From Kiritimatiellia bacterium (GTDB lineage Bacteria; Verrucomicrobiota; Kiritimatiellia; RFP12; UBA1067), in NCBI GenBank assembly GCA_904502135.1, contig CAJGDE010000097.1, positions 1 through 6,846 on the forward strand: a stretch of 6,846 nucleotides of DNA. The letters run 5' to 3'. Below are positions 1 to 5,810 of this stretch, in pieces; position 1 is the stretch's first letter; each line of letters opens with the position of its first letter. A program made the translations under genes and the position numbers. Below the pieces are notes generated by a model. That model made no database searches. It had not been told where the DNA came from and was given only the letters and a program-made list of their open reading frames with translations.

Positions 1-42
1 AGGAGTCAGGGGTTAGGAGTCAGGAGTTAGTGATTAGCGGTT
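1..42. repeat. Degenerate heptamer tandem repeat (AGGAGTT-like)
   Basis: Six 7-base units in register: AGGAGTC, AGGGGTT, AGGAGTC, AGGAGTT, AGTGATT, AGCGGTT. Conservation decays from left to right, and the array probably extends beyond the left edge of the window. Similar short heptamer arrays (STRR type) are known from intergenic regions of cyanobacteria and other bacteria. This is a comparison of form, not evidence of origin. Confidence 0.75.
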
Positions 43-118
43 AGTCGTAGCGGTAGAAAGGATAAAACCATCCGCTCTACACCTACACCTAATCTCTACA
101 CCCAAACTAAAAATTCCA

Positions 119-162
119 CTCTCGAATTCGAACTATCAACTAATAGAAGTTCGAGGTGAGAG
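119..162. repeat. Imperfect inverted repeat / stem-loop
   Basis: TCGAACT (128-134) is the exact reverse complement of AGTTCGA (148-154), leaving a 13-base loop. CTCTC (119-123) pairs with GAGAG (158-162) outside a small internal loop. The left arm contains the palindrome CGAATTCG (123-130), and the TTCGAG word is repeated just downstream (163-174). There is no T-tract after the structure on either strand, so it is not a typical intrinsic terminator. Function unknown. Confidence 0.55.
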
Positions 163-190
163 TTCGAGTTCGAGAAAGGATATCTTTTCC

Positions 191-231
191 CTCTAAACTC
201 TAAACTTCCTAAACCTCCTAAACTTCCTAAA
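191..231. repeat. Tandem repeat of CTCTAAA / CTTCCTAAA units
   Basis: Two 7-base units (CTCTAAA, CTCTAAA) are followed by three 9-base units (CTTCCTAAA, CCTCCTAAA, CTTCCTAAA). The array superficially resembles a CCCTAAA telomere repeat, but unit length and sequence vary and the setting is a bacterial intergenic spacer. It is most simply a slippage-generated minisatellite. Confidence 0.75.
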
Positions 232-246
232 CCCTCATTCTTCAAA

Positions 247-294
247 CATTCTAACATTCTAACATTCAAACATTCTAACATTCCAACATTCTAA
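247..294. repeat. Octamer tandem repeat (CATTCTAA x6)
   Basis: Six contiguous 8-base units: CATTCTAA, CATTCTAA, CATTCAAA, CATTCTAA, CATTCCAA, CATTCTAA. Only the sixth base of the unit varies. A degenerate further unit (CATTCTTCAAA, 236-246) precedes them. The array ends ten bases before the -35 box of the lgt promoter. It is the best preserved repeat in the block and so probably the youngest, and its copy number may vary between strains. Confidence 0.85.
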
Positions 295-303
295 TCCTCC
301 CGC

Positions 304-332
304 TTGATTTACACTCTATTTTATAGGATAAT
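304..332 (+). promoter_or_regulatory. Probable sigma70-type promoter of lgt-uvrB
   Basis: TTGATT (304-309, 4 of 6 to TTGACA) and GATAAT (327-332, 5 of 6 to TATAAT) are separated by exactly 17 bases. Transcription would start near 339, giving a leader of about 30 bases. The leader contains TTGAGG (356-361), a good Shine-Dalgarno sequence eight bases before the lgt ATG. A second AT-rich hexamer, TATACT (332-337), is less well spaced. No operator is recognised. Confidence 0.6.
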
Positions 333-369
333 ATACTCTCAACGAAAATAACAAATTGAGGTTTTACTT

Positions 370-1179
370 ATGTTTCCTGATTTAATAGATATCGGCTTTC
401 TTCATCTTAAAACTTACGGGGCATGCATGGCCGGCGGTTTTATCTTGTGCTGGTGGCTTTTAGAAAAACTCAGCCGCCGGAAAGATCTTGGCGATCTTCT
501 CGTAAGACTTCTGATAGCGGGCATCATCGGTTCGCGCATAGCATACGTGATTGAACACTGGAAAAGCGAGTTCGCCTGCGACCCATTGAAAATCATCAGA
601 ATAGACCAGGGCGGACTTATGTTCTTCGGCGGCTTCATTCTCGCGCTTCTCATATTCTTTCACTGGTGCTACACGAAAAAAGAAAAGACCTTGCAGATTT
701 CAGATCTGATGAGCATAATCCTGCCGCTCGGTCACGCCTTCGGGCGTATAGGATGCTTCTTTTTCGGCTGCTGCTACGGACGCGATAGCAACGCATGGTG
801 CGCCGTCACCTTCCCCCCTGGCAGCCCCAGCTGGTACGAACACAACCGCCAGCTCGTAAGCGTTCTTCCGACACAACTTTTTGAAGCGGCTGCCCTCTTA
901 AGTCTCTTTGCCGCGCTGTTGATTCTTAGGCTAAAGTCAAAACCGGGCAATCCATCCATCACTTCCCGCCCCGGTCTTTCAACGGGCATATACATGATCA
1001 GCTATGCGGCAATCCGTTTTTGCATAGAATACCTTCGCGGAGACCCCAGAGCGGCGGTAGGTCCGTTTTCGATAAGCCAGACAATCTCTATCGCGTTGGC
1101 GGCTCTTGGCGCCATCTTTATCGCATACGCCATGAAAAACAAAACCTTGCAGGAAGAAAATCCAAGCGCCGGGCAATGA
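370..1179 (+). CDS. lgt: Prolipoprotein diacylglyceryl transferase (Lgt)
   Basis: Inner-membrane enzyme that transfers diacylglycerol from phosphatidylglycerol to the lipobox cysteine of prolipoproteins, the first step of lipoprotein maturation. The 269-residue protein has about seven hydrophobic segments (roughly 15-32, 45-60, 85-99, 113-133, 170-187, 205-220, 236-255), as expected for Lgt. By alignment from memory with the E. coli enzyme, Y16 matches Tyr26, R126 in HAFGRIGCF matches Arg143, PTQLFE (167-172) matches PSQLYE, and Y212 and R216 in SYAAIR match Tyr235 and Arg239. Two family positions differ: the E. coli His103 position is F86 (GGLMFFGG) and the Asn146 position is C129, with C134 and C135 close by. 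The RIGCFxxGCCYG form is a recognised variant in many phyla. The ATG is supported by GAGG eight bases upstream. uvrB follows after 12 bases. Confidence 0.95.
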   Translation: MFPDLIDIGFLHLKTYGACMAGGFILCWWLLEKLSRRKDLGDLLVRLLIAGIIGSRIAYVIEHWKSEFACDPLKIIRIDQGGLMFFGGFILALLIFFHWCYTKKEKTLQISDLMSIILPLGHAFGRIGCFFFGCCYGRDSNAWCAVTFPPGSPSWYEHNRQLVSVLPTQLFEAAALLSLFAALLILRLKSKPGNPSITSRPGLSTGIYMISYAAIRFCIEYLRGDPRAAVGPFSISQTISIALAALGAIFIAYAMKNKTLQEENPSAGQ

Positions 1180-1191
1180 GAACCTTATATT

Positions 1192-3162
1192 ATGTCGGAA
1201 AGACTTTTTAAGCTAAGATCCAAACTCAAACCGACGGGCGATCAGCCTGAAGCGATAAAATCTCTCGTGGACGGGCTTAAACGCGGGGATGACAGGCTTA
1301 TTCTCCAAGGCGTCACCGGCTCAGGAAAAACGTTTACTCTGGCAAACGTCATCGAAAAATGGAACCGCCCCACCCTCATACTCAGCCACAACAAAACGCT
1401 TGCCGCGCAGCTATTTGCCGAGCTTAAGGAATTTTTCCCCGAAAACGCGGTAGAATACTTTATCTCATATTACGACTATTACCAGCCTGAGGCCTACATC
1501 CCCCAAACCGACACATATATAGAAAAGGACGCCTCGATAAACGAGGAGATCGAGCGTTACCGTCTAGCCGCGACAAACGCTCTAATCGCAAGACGCGACG
1601 TCATCGTCGTCTCGTCCGTCAGTTGCATATACGGTCTTGGCGAAAGCGATGAATACAGAGACCTTGCCGTCGGCTTCAAAGTCGGCGAATCGATATCGAG
1701 ATCTACGCTTGCTACAAAACTCGTCGAAGCGCAGTACACGAGAAACGACATTGATTTTTCAAGCGGAACTTTTCGAATGCGCGGAGATACGCTCGACATC
1801 TTTCCCGCGTACGAAACGAAAGCCGTTCGCGTTGAATTTTTCGGCGACGAGATAGAATCAATAAAAGAGATCGACCCTTTAACGGGAAAGAGCATAGTAA
1901 CGATGCCCGCTGCGGTAATAACTCCCGCCAAGCAGTTCGTCATCTCAAAAGACAAATTCGAGGCGGCTTTCAAGCGCATTGAAGCAGAACTTAAAGATCG
2001 CCTTCAATTCTTCGAATCAAAGGGAAAACTTCTCGAAGCGCAGCGCCTTCGCGAAAGAACGCAATACGATATCGAAATGATGCGCGAGCTCGGGTATTGC
2101 AACGGGATAGAAAACTACTCGCGCCCCCTTTCAGGCCGCGCCCCGGGAAGCGCCCCCGAGTGCCTGATCGATTATTTCCCGGACGATTTTTTAACGATAA
2201 TCGACGAAAGCCACGTTTCAGTGCCGCAGGTAAGAGCCATGTACAACGGCGATCAGGCCAGAAAGCAGCGCCTTGTGGATTTCGGCTTTCGCCTACCGAG
2301 CGCAAAAGACAATAGACCCTTAACTTTCGACGAATTCAACTCCAAAACGGGACAAATCATCTATTGCTCGGCCACACCGGGCGAATATGAATACGCCTCT
2401 TCGTCGACAGTTGCAGAGCAGGTTCTTCGCCCCACGGGGCTTCTTGACCCTGAAGTTGAAATCCGCCCGCTTAAAAACCAGATAGACGACCTGATCGAAG
2501 AAATTCGCCTCTGCAGCGAAAAGGGAGAACGTGTGTTTGTCACGACGCTTACGAAAAAAAGCGCAGAAGACCTCACGGACTATCTTCGTGAAATCTCCAT
2601 CCGTGTAGAATACCTGCATTCCGACATAGACGCTATCGACAGAATTGAAATTTTAAGCCGCCTTCGCAAAGGCGAATTTGATGTGCTGGTGGGGATAAAC
2701 CTTCTGCGCGAAGGATTAGATATTCCGGAAGTCGCGCTTGTGGCGATTCTTGACGCCGATAAAGAGGGCTTTTTAAGATCGACCACCTCTCTCGTGCAGA
2801 TGGTAGGGCGCGCCGCCCGGCATGTCAACGGGCGGGCAATATTATACGCCGATAAAAAAACATCCGCCATAAAGGAATTGCTGCGCATCACGAAAAACCA
2901 CCGCGAAAAACAAATTTCGTACAACCAGGAAAACGGCATTGTTCCAAAGTCCGTGAAACGAGCACTAAACGAAAGCGCCTATGTGTTCAAGGCAGCCGCC
3001 AAAAACACGAAAGCCGCCATTGCCGACCCCGCTTCTTCGGCAGATGTTGCGGAACTTATCGAAGAGATGAAGCGCGATATGCTTGAGGCTGCCGACCAGC
3101 TCGAATTTGAACGCGCCGCATATCTACGCGACAGAATCGCGGAACTTAAAAGCCGCAAGTAG
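1192..3162 (+). CDS. uvrB: UvrABC excision repair system protein UvrB
   Basis: Damage-verifying helicase-like subunit of nucleotide excision repair. It is loaded on DNA by UvrA and recruits UvrC for incision. The 656 residues are near the usual length (E. coli 673). Visible in order: N-terminal GDQPEAI (16-22); Walker A GVTGSGKT (40-47); the tyrosine-rich beta-hairpin that clamps one strand (Y93, Y94, Y96, Y97, Y102, Y109); helicase motif II DESH (338-341); motif containing SATPGEYE (393-400); GINLLREGLDIPEV (501-514); motif VI QMVGRAAR (536-543); and a C-terminal UVR motif for UvrC contact (about 616-651). No key residue appears lost. The start matches the family N-terminus, but no strong Shine-Dalgarno is present (only TGAGA, about 11 bases upstream, overlapping the lgt stop), so translation may be coupled to lgt. 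No SOS LexA box is recognisable upstream. Confidence 0.98.
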   Translation: MSERLFKLRSKLKPTGDQPEAIKSLVDGLKRGDDRLILQGVTGSGKTFTLANVIEKWNRPTLILSHNKTLAAQLFAELKEFFPENAVEYFISYYDYYQPEAYIPQTDTYIEKDASINEEIERYRLAATNALIARRDVIVVSSVSCIYGLGESDEYRDLAVGFKVGESISRSTLATKLVEAQYTRNDIDFSSGTFRMRGDTLDIFPAYETKAVRVEFFGDEIESIKEIDPLTGKSIVTMPAAVITPAKQFVISKDKFEAAFKRIEAELKDRLQFFESKGKLLEAQRLRERTQYDIEMMRELGYCNGIENYSRPLSGRAPGSAPECLIDYFPDDFLTIIDESHVSVPQVRAMYNGDQARKQRLVDFGFRLPSAKDNRPLTFDEFNSKTGQIIYCSATPGEYEYASSSTVAEQVLRPTGLLDPEVEIRPLKNQIDDLIEEIRLCSEKGERVFVTTLTKKSAEDLTDYLREISIRVEYLHSDIDAIDRIEILSRLRKGEFDVLVGINLLREGLDIPEVALVAILDADKEGFLRSTTSLVQMVGRAARHVNGRAILYADKKTSAIKELLRITKNHREKQISYNQENGIVPKSVKRALNESAYVFKAAAKNTKAAIADPASSADVAELIEEMKRDMLEAADQLEFERAAYLRDRIAELKSRK

Positions 3163-3181
3163 CCTTGGAGTGGATAAATGT

Positions 3182-3189
3182 GATATAAT
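3182..3189 (+). promoter_or_regulatory. Extended -10 promoter element before nagA
   Basis: TG at 3181-3182 followed by one base and TATAAT at 3184-3189 makes a perfect extended -10 box. A -35 hexamer at normal spacing is poor (AGCCTT at 17 bases); the nearest TTG word (TTGGAG, 3165-3170) sits only 13 bases away. Extended -10 promoters can work without a -35. The start would be near 3196, giving a leader of about 64 bases for nagA and uncoupling it from uvrB. Confidence 0.5.
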
Positions 3190-3192
3190 CCC

Positions 3193-3218
3193 TTGAAAGC
3201 AATCGACGATTTTTTCAA
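3193..3218 (+). promoter_or_regulatory. Stem-loop in the uvrB-nagA gap
   Basis: TTGAAA (3193-3198) pairs with TTTCAA (3213-3218). Inside it AATC (3201-3204) pairs with GATT (3208-3211) around a three-base loop. A run of six T (3210-3215) lies within the 3' arm rather than after a GC-rich stem, so it is at best a weak terminator for uvrB. It may equally be a leader hairpin at the 5' end of nagA mRNA, or chance. Confidence 0.35.
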
Positions 3219-3259
3219 AAGCAACTTCCGTATTAACCAAAACTCAAGGAGTCCATACA

Positions 3260-4423
3260 ATGCAAAAGACAATCATCATCAACGCCCACGTAATTTCCCC
3301 GGGTGTGGATATTGAAAACGCGACAATTGTTCTTGAAGGGAAAAAGATAAAATCAGTAAGCGCGAAGAAAGCGCTTGCGAAACCTGATAAGTCAACAACG
3401 ATCGTCGACGTTAAAGGCCAATACGTCATGCCTGGCTTTATCGACGTTCATACGCACGGCGCTCTTACATACGACTTCTGCGACGCGGACGAGAAGGCGA
3501 TTTTCGAAATTGCCAAGGCGAAACTCCAAGAAGGCGTAACGACATTTCTGCCTACGACCCTCACCGTAAGCCACGAGGAACTTTTAGTCGCCGCCAATAA
3601 CGCAAAGAACTACGCCGACAAGGGTTCGCCCTATGCAAAAGTGCCGGGCATCCACTTGGAGGGGCCTTTCATCAACTCAAAGTGCTGCGGCGCGCAGAAC
3701 CCCGCCTTCGTGCGCAAGCCTGCCATCGCGGAAGTGAAAGCGATAGCGAAAGTCTATCCTGTTAAGCTCATTTCCTACGCGCCTGAAACAGAAGGCGGCG
3801 CGAAATTCGCCAAGGACTGCTTTAAATGCGGCGTTGTGCCGAGCTGCGGGCACACGGGAGCCAAACTTAAAGAATTTATGCCTGCCTACAAAAACGGGCT
3901 TAGGCACTTAACTCATTTCTGCAATCAGATGACGCCCCTTCATCATCGCGAAATCGGCATGGTCGGCGCGGGATTTCTGATTGAAGACCTCAATACTGAG
4001 GTTATCGCCGACAAGATCCATCTTTGCCCTGACATGCTTAAGCTCGTATTCACGCGCCGCAATCTTGCGCATGTGCAGATCATCACCGACTCGCTCAGAT
4101 GCTCGCACTGCAAAGACGGCTACGCGTTTGAGATGGGCGGGCTTAAGGTTAAACTTGAAAACGGAGAAGCGCGCCTCGTGGAAGGCGGCAATCTCGCCGG
4201 CTCCACGCTTTGGATGGGCATGGGGCTTAAAAACGCCCATGACGTAACGGGACTTCCGCTCAAAGACCTTGTCAGAACAACCTCCTGGAACCAGGCGATC
4301 GAACTTGGCTGGGGCGATGAACTGGGCAAAGTGGAAAAGGGTTACACCGCCGATCTCGTAGTCATAAATCCGCGCAGCTGGAAACCCTCAGCCGTCTTCG
4401 TTGACGGCGAACAGCGGATTTGA
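3260..4423 (+). CDS. nagA: N-acetylglucosamine-6-phosphate deacetylase (NagA)
   Basis: Cytoplasmic amidohydrolase-superfamily metalloenzyme that converts GlcNAc-6-phosphate to glucosamine-6-phosphate and acetate, feeding imported or recycled amino sugar into glycolysis or wall synthesis. The 387 residues match the family length (E. coli 382). Visible: metal-binding HTH (H64, H66) in PGFIDVHTHG; E134 in GIHLEGPF; H198 in GHTGA; H219 in LTHFCNQM; the substrate-binding LHHRE (227-231); H254; the catalytic aspartate D277 in IITDS; and NLAGSTLWM (311-319). The usual FNAM after the second metal histidine is CNQM here, and cysteines are frequent (74, 142, 143, 187, 190, 197, 221, 256, 281, 284). AAGGAG lies eight bases before the ATG. 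No nagB, nagE or NagC-like regulator is adjacent, so it appears to be an orphan gene. The last codons carry the tRNA promoter. Confidence 0.95.
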   Translation: MQKTIIINAHVISPGVDIENATIVLEGKKIKSVSAKKALAKPDKSTTIVDVKGQYVMPGFIDVHTHGALTYDFCDADEKAIFEIAKAKLQEGVTTFLPTTLTVSHEELLVAANNAKNYADKGSPYAKVPGIHLEGPFINSKCCGAQNPAFVRKPAIAEVKAIAKVYPVKLISYAPETEGGAKFAKDCFKCGVVPSCGHTGAKLKEFMPAYKNGLRHLTHFCNQMTPLHHREIGMVGAGFLIEDLNTEVIADKIHLCPDMLKLVFTRRNLAHVQIITDSLRCSHCKDGYAFEMGGLKVKLENGEARLVEGGNLAGSTLWMGMGLKNAHDVTGLPLKDLVRTTSWNQAIELGWGDELGKVEKGYTADLVVINPRSWKPSAVFVDGEQRI

Positions 4424-4429
4424 TATAAT
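4401..4429 (+). promoter_or_regulatory. Strong promoter of tRNA-Ser, embedded in the nagA 3' end
   Basis: TTGACG (4401-4406, 5 of 6 to consensus) and TATAAT (4424-4429, 6 of 6) stand exactly 17 bases apart, with TG at 4421-4422 forming an extended -10. The -35 lies in nagA codons for Val-Asp-Gly, and the nagA TGA stop (4421-4423) supplies the TG of the extended -10. The predicted start (about 4436) is ten bases before the mature tRNA. This is the best promoter match in the window. Confidence 0.8.
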
Positions 4430-4435
4430 ATCCGC
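4414..4435. repeat. Inverted repeat surrounding the tRNA -10 box
   Basis: GCGGAT (4414-4419) and ATCCGC (4430-4435) are exact reverse complements separated by ten bases, and the pair brackets the TATAAT at 4424-4429. The left arm codes for the last residues of NagA. The geometry would suit a dimeric repressor site blocking the promoter, but six-base arms can arise by chance. No T-tract follows, so it is not a terminator. Confidence 0.45.
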
Positions 4436-4445
4436 CAAACGATTT

Positions 4446-4539
4446 GGAGGGATGGCTGAGTGGCTGAAGGCAGCGGTTTGCTAAATCGTCGTACGGTTTA
4501 AGTTCCGTACCGGGGGTTCGAATCCCCCTCCCTCCGCCA
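4446..4539 (+). tRNA. tRNA-Ser (anticodon GCU)
   Basis: A 94-base type II tRNA. The acceptor stem is GGAGGGA (4446-4452) with TCCCTCC (4529-4535), a perfect 7 bp, followed by discriminator G4536 and an encoded CCA (4537-4539). The anticodon stem GCGGT/ATCGT holds loop TTGCTAA with anticodon GCT at 4480-4482, reading AGC and AGU. The long variable arm typical of serine tRNAs pairs GTACGG (4491-4496) with CCGTAC (4505-4510). The T arm is GGGGG-TTCGAAT-CCCCC (4512-4528). It lies 22 bases after nagA and 80 bases before metK. It has its own strong promoter and no intrinsic terminator with a T-run behind it, so metK may be transcribed by readthrough. Confidence 0.97.
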
Positions 4540-4549
4540 AATCATTTCA

Positions 4550-4585
4550 GTCTGTGACGCGGGCTCCTCGGGGCCCGCGTGAGAC
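4550..4585 (+). promoter_or_regulatory. Very stable GC-rich hairpin in the metK leader
   Basis: ACGCGGGC (4557-4564) pairs perfectly with GCCCGCGT (4573-4580). Two more pairs (T4565-G4572, C4566-G4571) close a four-base CTCG loop. Outside, GTCT (4550-4553) can pair with AGAC (4582-4585) across a small internal loop. Downstream sequence is GAGACATAAAAAG, without a T-run, so it is not a standard intrinsic terminator. It could be a 3' processing or pausing structure for the tRNA transcript, or a metK leader element. The AGAC arm can alternatively pair with GTCT at 4600-4603. It does not match any SAM riboswitch class that I can recognise by eye. Confidence 0.6.
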
Positions 4586-4606
4586 ATAAAAAGAAGTAAG
4601 TCTAAC

Positions 4607-4611
4607 AGGGA
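4607..4611 (+). promoter_or_regulatory. Ribosome binding site deciding the metK start
   Basis: AGGGA sits eight bases before the ATG at 4620. An earlier ATG at 4612 is too close to this site and opens only a three-codon frame (ATG AAA AAA TGA) whose stop overlaps the metK ATG. The spacing therefore selects 4620, which also gives the family N-terminus. Confidence 0.7.
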
Positions 4612-4619
4612 ATGAAAAA

Positions 4620-5810
4620 ATGACCAAGAAAGAACATTGCCACGTTTTTACATCGGAGTCTGTTTCGGAAGGACATCCCGACAAAGTGGCCGATCAAATT
4701 TCCGATGCGATTCTTGACGCTTGCCTTAAGTCTGATTCTTCAGCTCATGTAGCTTGCGAAACAATGGTGGGGCCCGACGTTGTCGTAAATATGGGCGAAA
4801 TCACCGCCAAGAACTTCCAAAAGATCGACACTGAAAAAATCGCCAGAAGAGTAGTCCAGAAAATCGGCTACAATAGACCTGAAGAAAATTTCAGTTGGGA
4901 TACTTTTTCATACGTATCGCACCTTCACGGCCAGTCGCCCGACATCGCGCAGGGCGTCAACCGCAAAGAGAAGAAATCTCAAGGCGCGGGTGACCAAGGG
5001 ATGATGTTCGGCTATGCGACGAATGAAACAGAAAGTTACATGCCCTCGCCCATCGTCTTTTCACACGCTCTTGTGGAGATGTTTGCGCGTCTCAGGCGCT
5101 CGGATAAAAAGTATTCATGGCTGAGACCCGACTCAAAAAGCCAGGTTTCCGTCGTATACTCTGACGGCCGCCCCATTGCAATTGACACTGTGGTTCTTTC
5201 ACACCAGACGACGGAGAAAGGCGCGACAGAAGCCAATTACAGAAAGATCGAGAAACTTTGCCGCGAATACCTGAAACCCACAGGCCTTTTAACGCCCAAG
5301 ACGAAATTCTTTGTAAATCCAACGGGGAAATTCGTCGTTGGCGGACCTTGCGGAGATAGCGGGCTTACCGGCCGAAAGATTATAGTCGACACATACGGCG
5401 GAATGGCTGCTCACGGCGGCGGCGCGTTCTCGGGCAAGGACCCTTCCAAGGTTGACCGCAGCGCGGCGTACTACACACGCTATGCCGCTAAGAACATAGT
5501 TGCCGCCGGCCTTGCCGATCGCTGCCAGATTCAGGTAGCGTACGCCATCGGAGTAGACACACCCGTCTCCTTCTGTGTTAAGACTTTCGGCACTGCTCAC
5601 GGCGTGACAAACGAAGACCTTGAGAAAATGCTTTCTTCAGGAAAGATCTTCGACTTTAGGCCTTATGCGCTCATCGCCGACCTGAAACTTCTCAAACCTA
5701 AAGGCTGGTCGTATGAAGATACGGCAGCCTACGGTCACTTCGGCCGCGAAATCTTCCCGTGGGAAAAACTCGACAAAGTGGTCAAGTTAAAGAAATATTT
5801 CAAGCGCTGA
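4620..5810 (+). CDS. metK: S-adenosylmethionine synthetase (MetK)
   Basis: Cytoplasmic enzyme making S-adenosylmethionine from ATP and methionine, normally a homotetramer. The 396 residues compare with 384 in E. coli. Signatures: FTSESVSEGHPDK with H19 and D21; GAGDQGMMFGYA (122-133); RPDSKSQV with D171 and K173; DSGLTGRK with D246, R252 and K253; and GGGAFSGKDPSKVDR (266-280) with K273, K277 and D279. All the phosphate- and metal-binding residues I can place are intact, so an active enzyme is expected. The N-terminus carries about five extra residues (MTKKEHCHV) relative to E. coli. The gene has no clear promoter of its own in the 80 bases after tRNA-Ser, and its leader holds a strong hairpin. 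Its TGA overlaps or adjoins the start of the following radical-SAM gene, implying co-expression of a SAM producer and a SAM user. Confidence 0.98.
   Translation: MTKKEHCHVFTSESVSEGHPDKVADQISDAILDACLKSDSSAHVACETMVGPDVVVNMGEITAKNFQKIDTEKIARRVVQKIGYNRPEENFSWDTFSYVSHLHGQSPDIAQGVNRKEKKSQGAGDQGMMFGYATNETESYMPSPIVFSHALVEMFARLRRSDKKYSWLRPDSKSQVSVVYSDGRPIAIDTVVLSHQTTEKGATEANYRKIEKLCREYLKPTGLLTPKTKFFVNPTGKFVVGGPCGDSGLTGRKIIVDTYGGMAAHGGGAFSGKDPSKVDRSAAYYTRYAAKNIVAAGLADRCQIQVAYAIGVDTPVSFCVKTFGTAHGVTNEDLEKMLSSGKIFDFRPYALIADLKLLKPKGWSYEDTAAYGHFGREIFPWEKLDKVVKLKKYFKR

Larger units (their letters stand above)
1..303. other. Non-coding low-complexity intergenic block
   Basis: About 300 bases without a credible gene. 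The stretch is a patchwork of short degenerate repeats: heptamers at 1-42, two copies of CTCTACACC at 75-83 and 94-102, two copies of GAAAGGATA at 56-64 and 174-182, an inverted repeat at 119-162, TAAAC-type units at 191-231 and CATTCTAA octamers at 247-294. The reverse strand holds a 61-codon open frame (281 down to 96), but its protein simply reads out the repeats (repeated MLECL at its start), so I do not call it a gene. No tRNA, clear terminator or 3' end of an upstream gene is visible. The composition, rich in CT/AA on this strand, differs sharply from the flanking genes. Confidence 0.8.

Noticed and set aside
191..231. Telomere-like CCTAAA repeats suggesting a linear replicon end or eukaryotic origin
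   Set aside because: Units vary in length and sequence, the array is only about 40 bases, and bacterial housekeeping genes follow immediately.
96..281. 61-codon reverse-strand frame in the left spacer
   Set aside because: Its protein mirrors the DNA repeats (repeated MLECL), it has no family resemblance and no ribosome site, so it is a product of repeat periodicity.
1557..1979. 140-codon reverse-strand frame opposite uvrB
   Set aside because: It lies wholly inside an unambiguous uvrB and has no recognisable motifs; codon bias of uvrB explains the open antisense frame.
3193..3218. Definite rho-independent terminator of uvrB
   Set aside because: The T-run lies inside the stem and the stem is AT-rich; listed only as a weak stem-loop.
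4557..4580. Intrinsic terminator for tRNA-Ser
   Set aside because: The stem is strong, but the bases after it are GAGACATAAAAAG without a T-run on either strand.
4540..4619. SAM-I or SMK riboswitch before metK
   Set aside because: The spacer is too short for SAM-I together with an expression platform, and the conserved cores of these classes are not visible; only a generic hairpin is supported.
4612..4623. Three-codon leader peptide (ATG AAA AAA TGA) overlapping the metK start
   Set aside because: The ribosome site is only one or two bases from this ATG, so initiation there is unlikely; an A-rich start context explains it.
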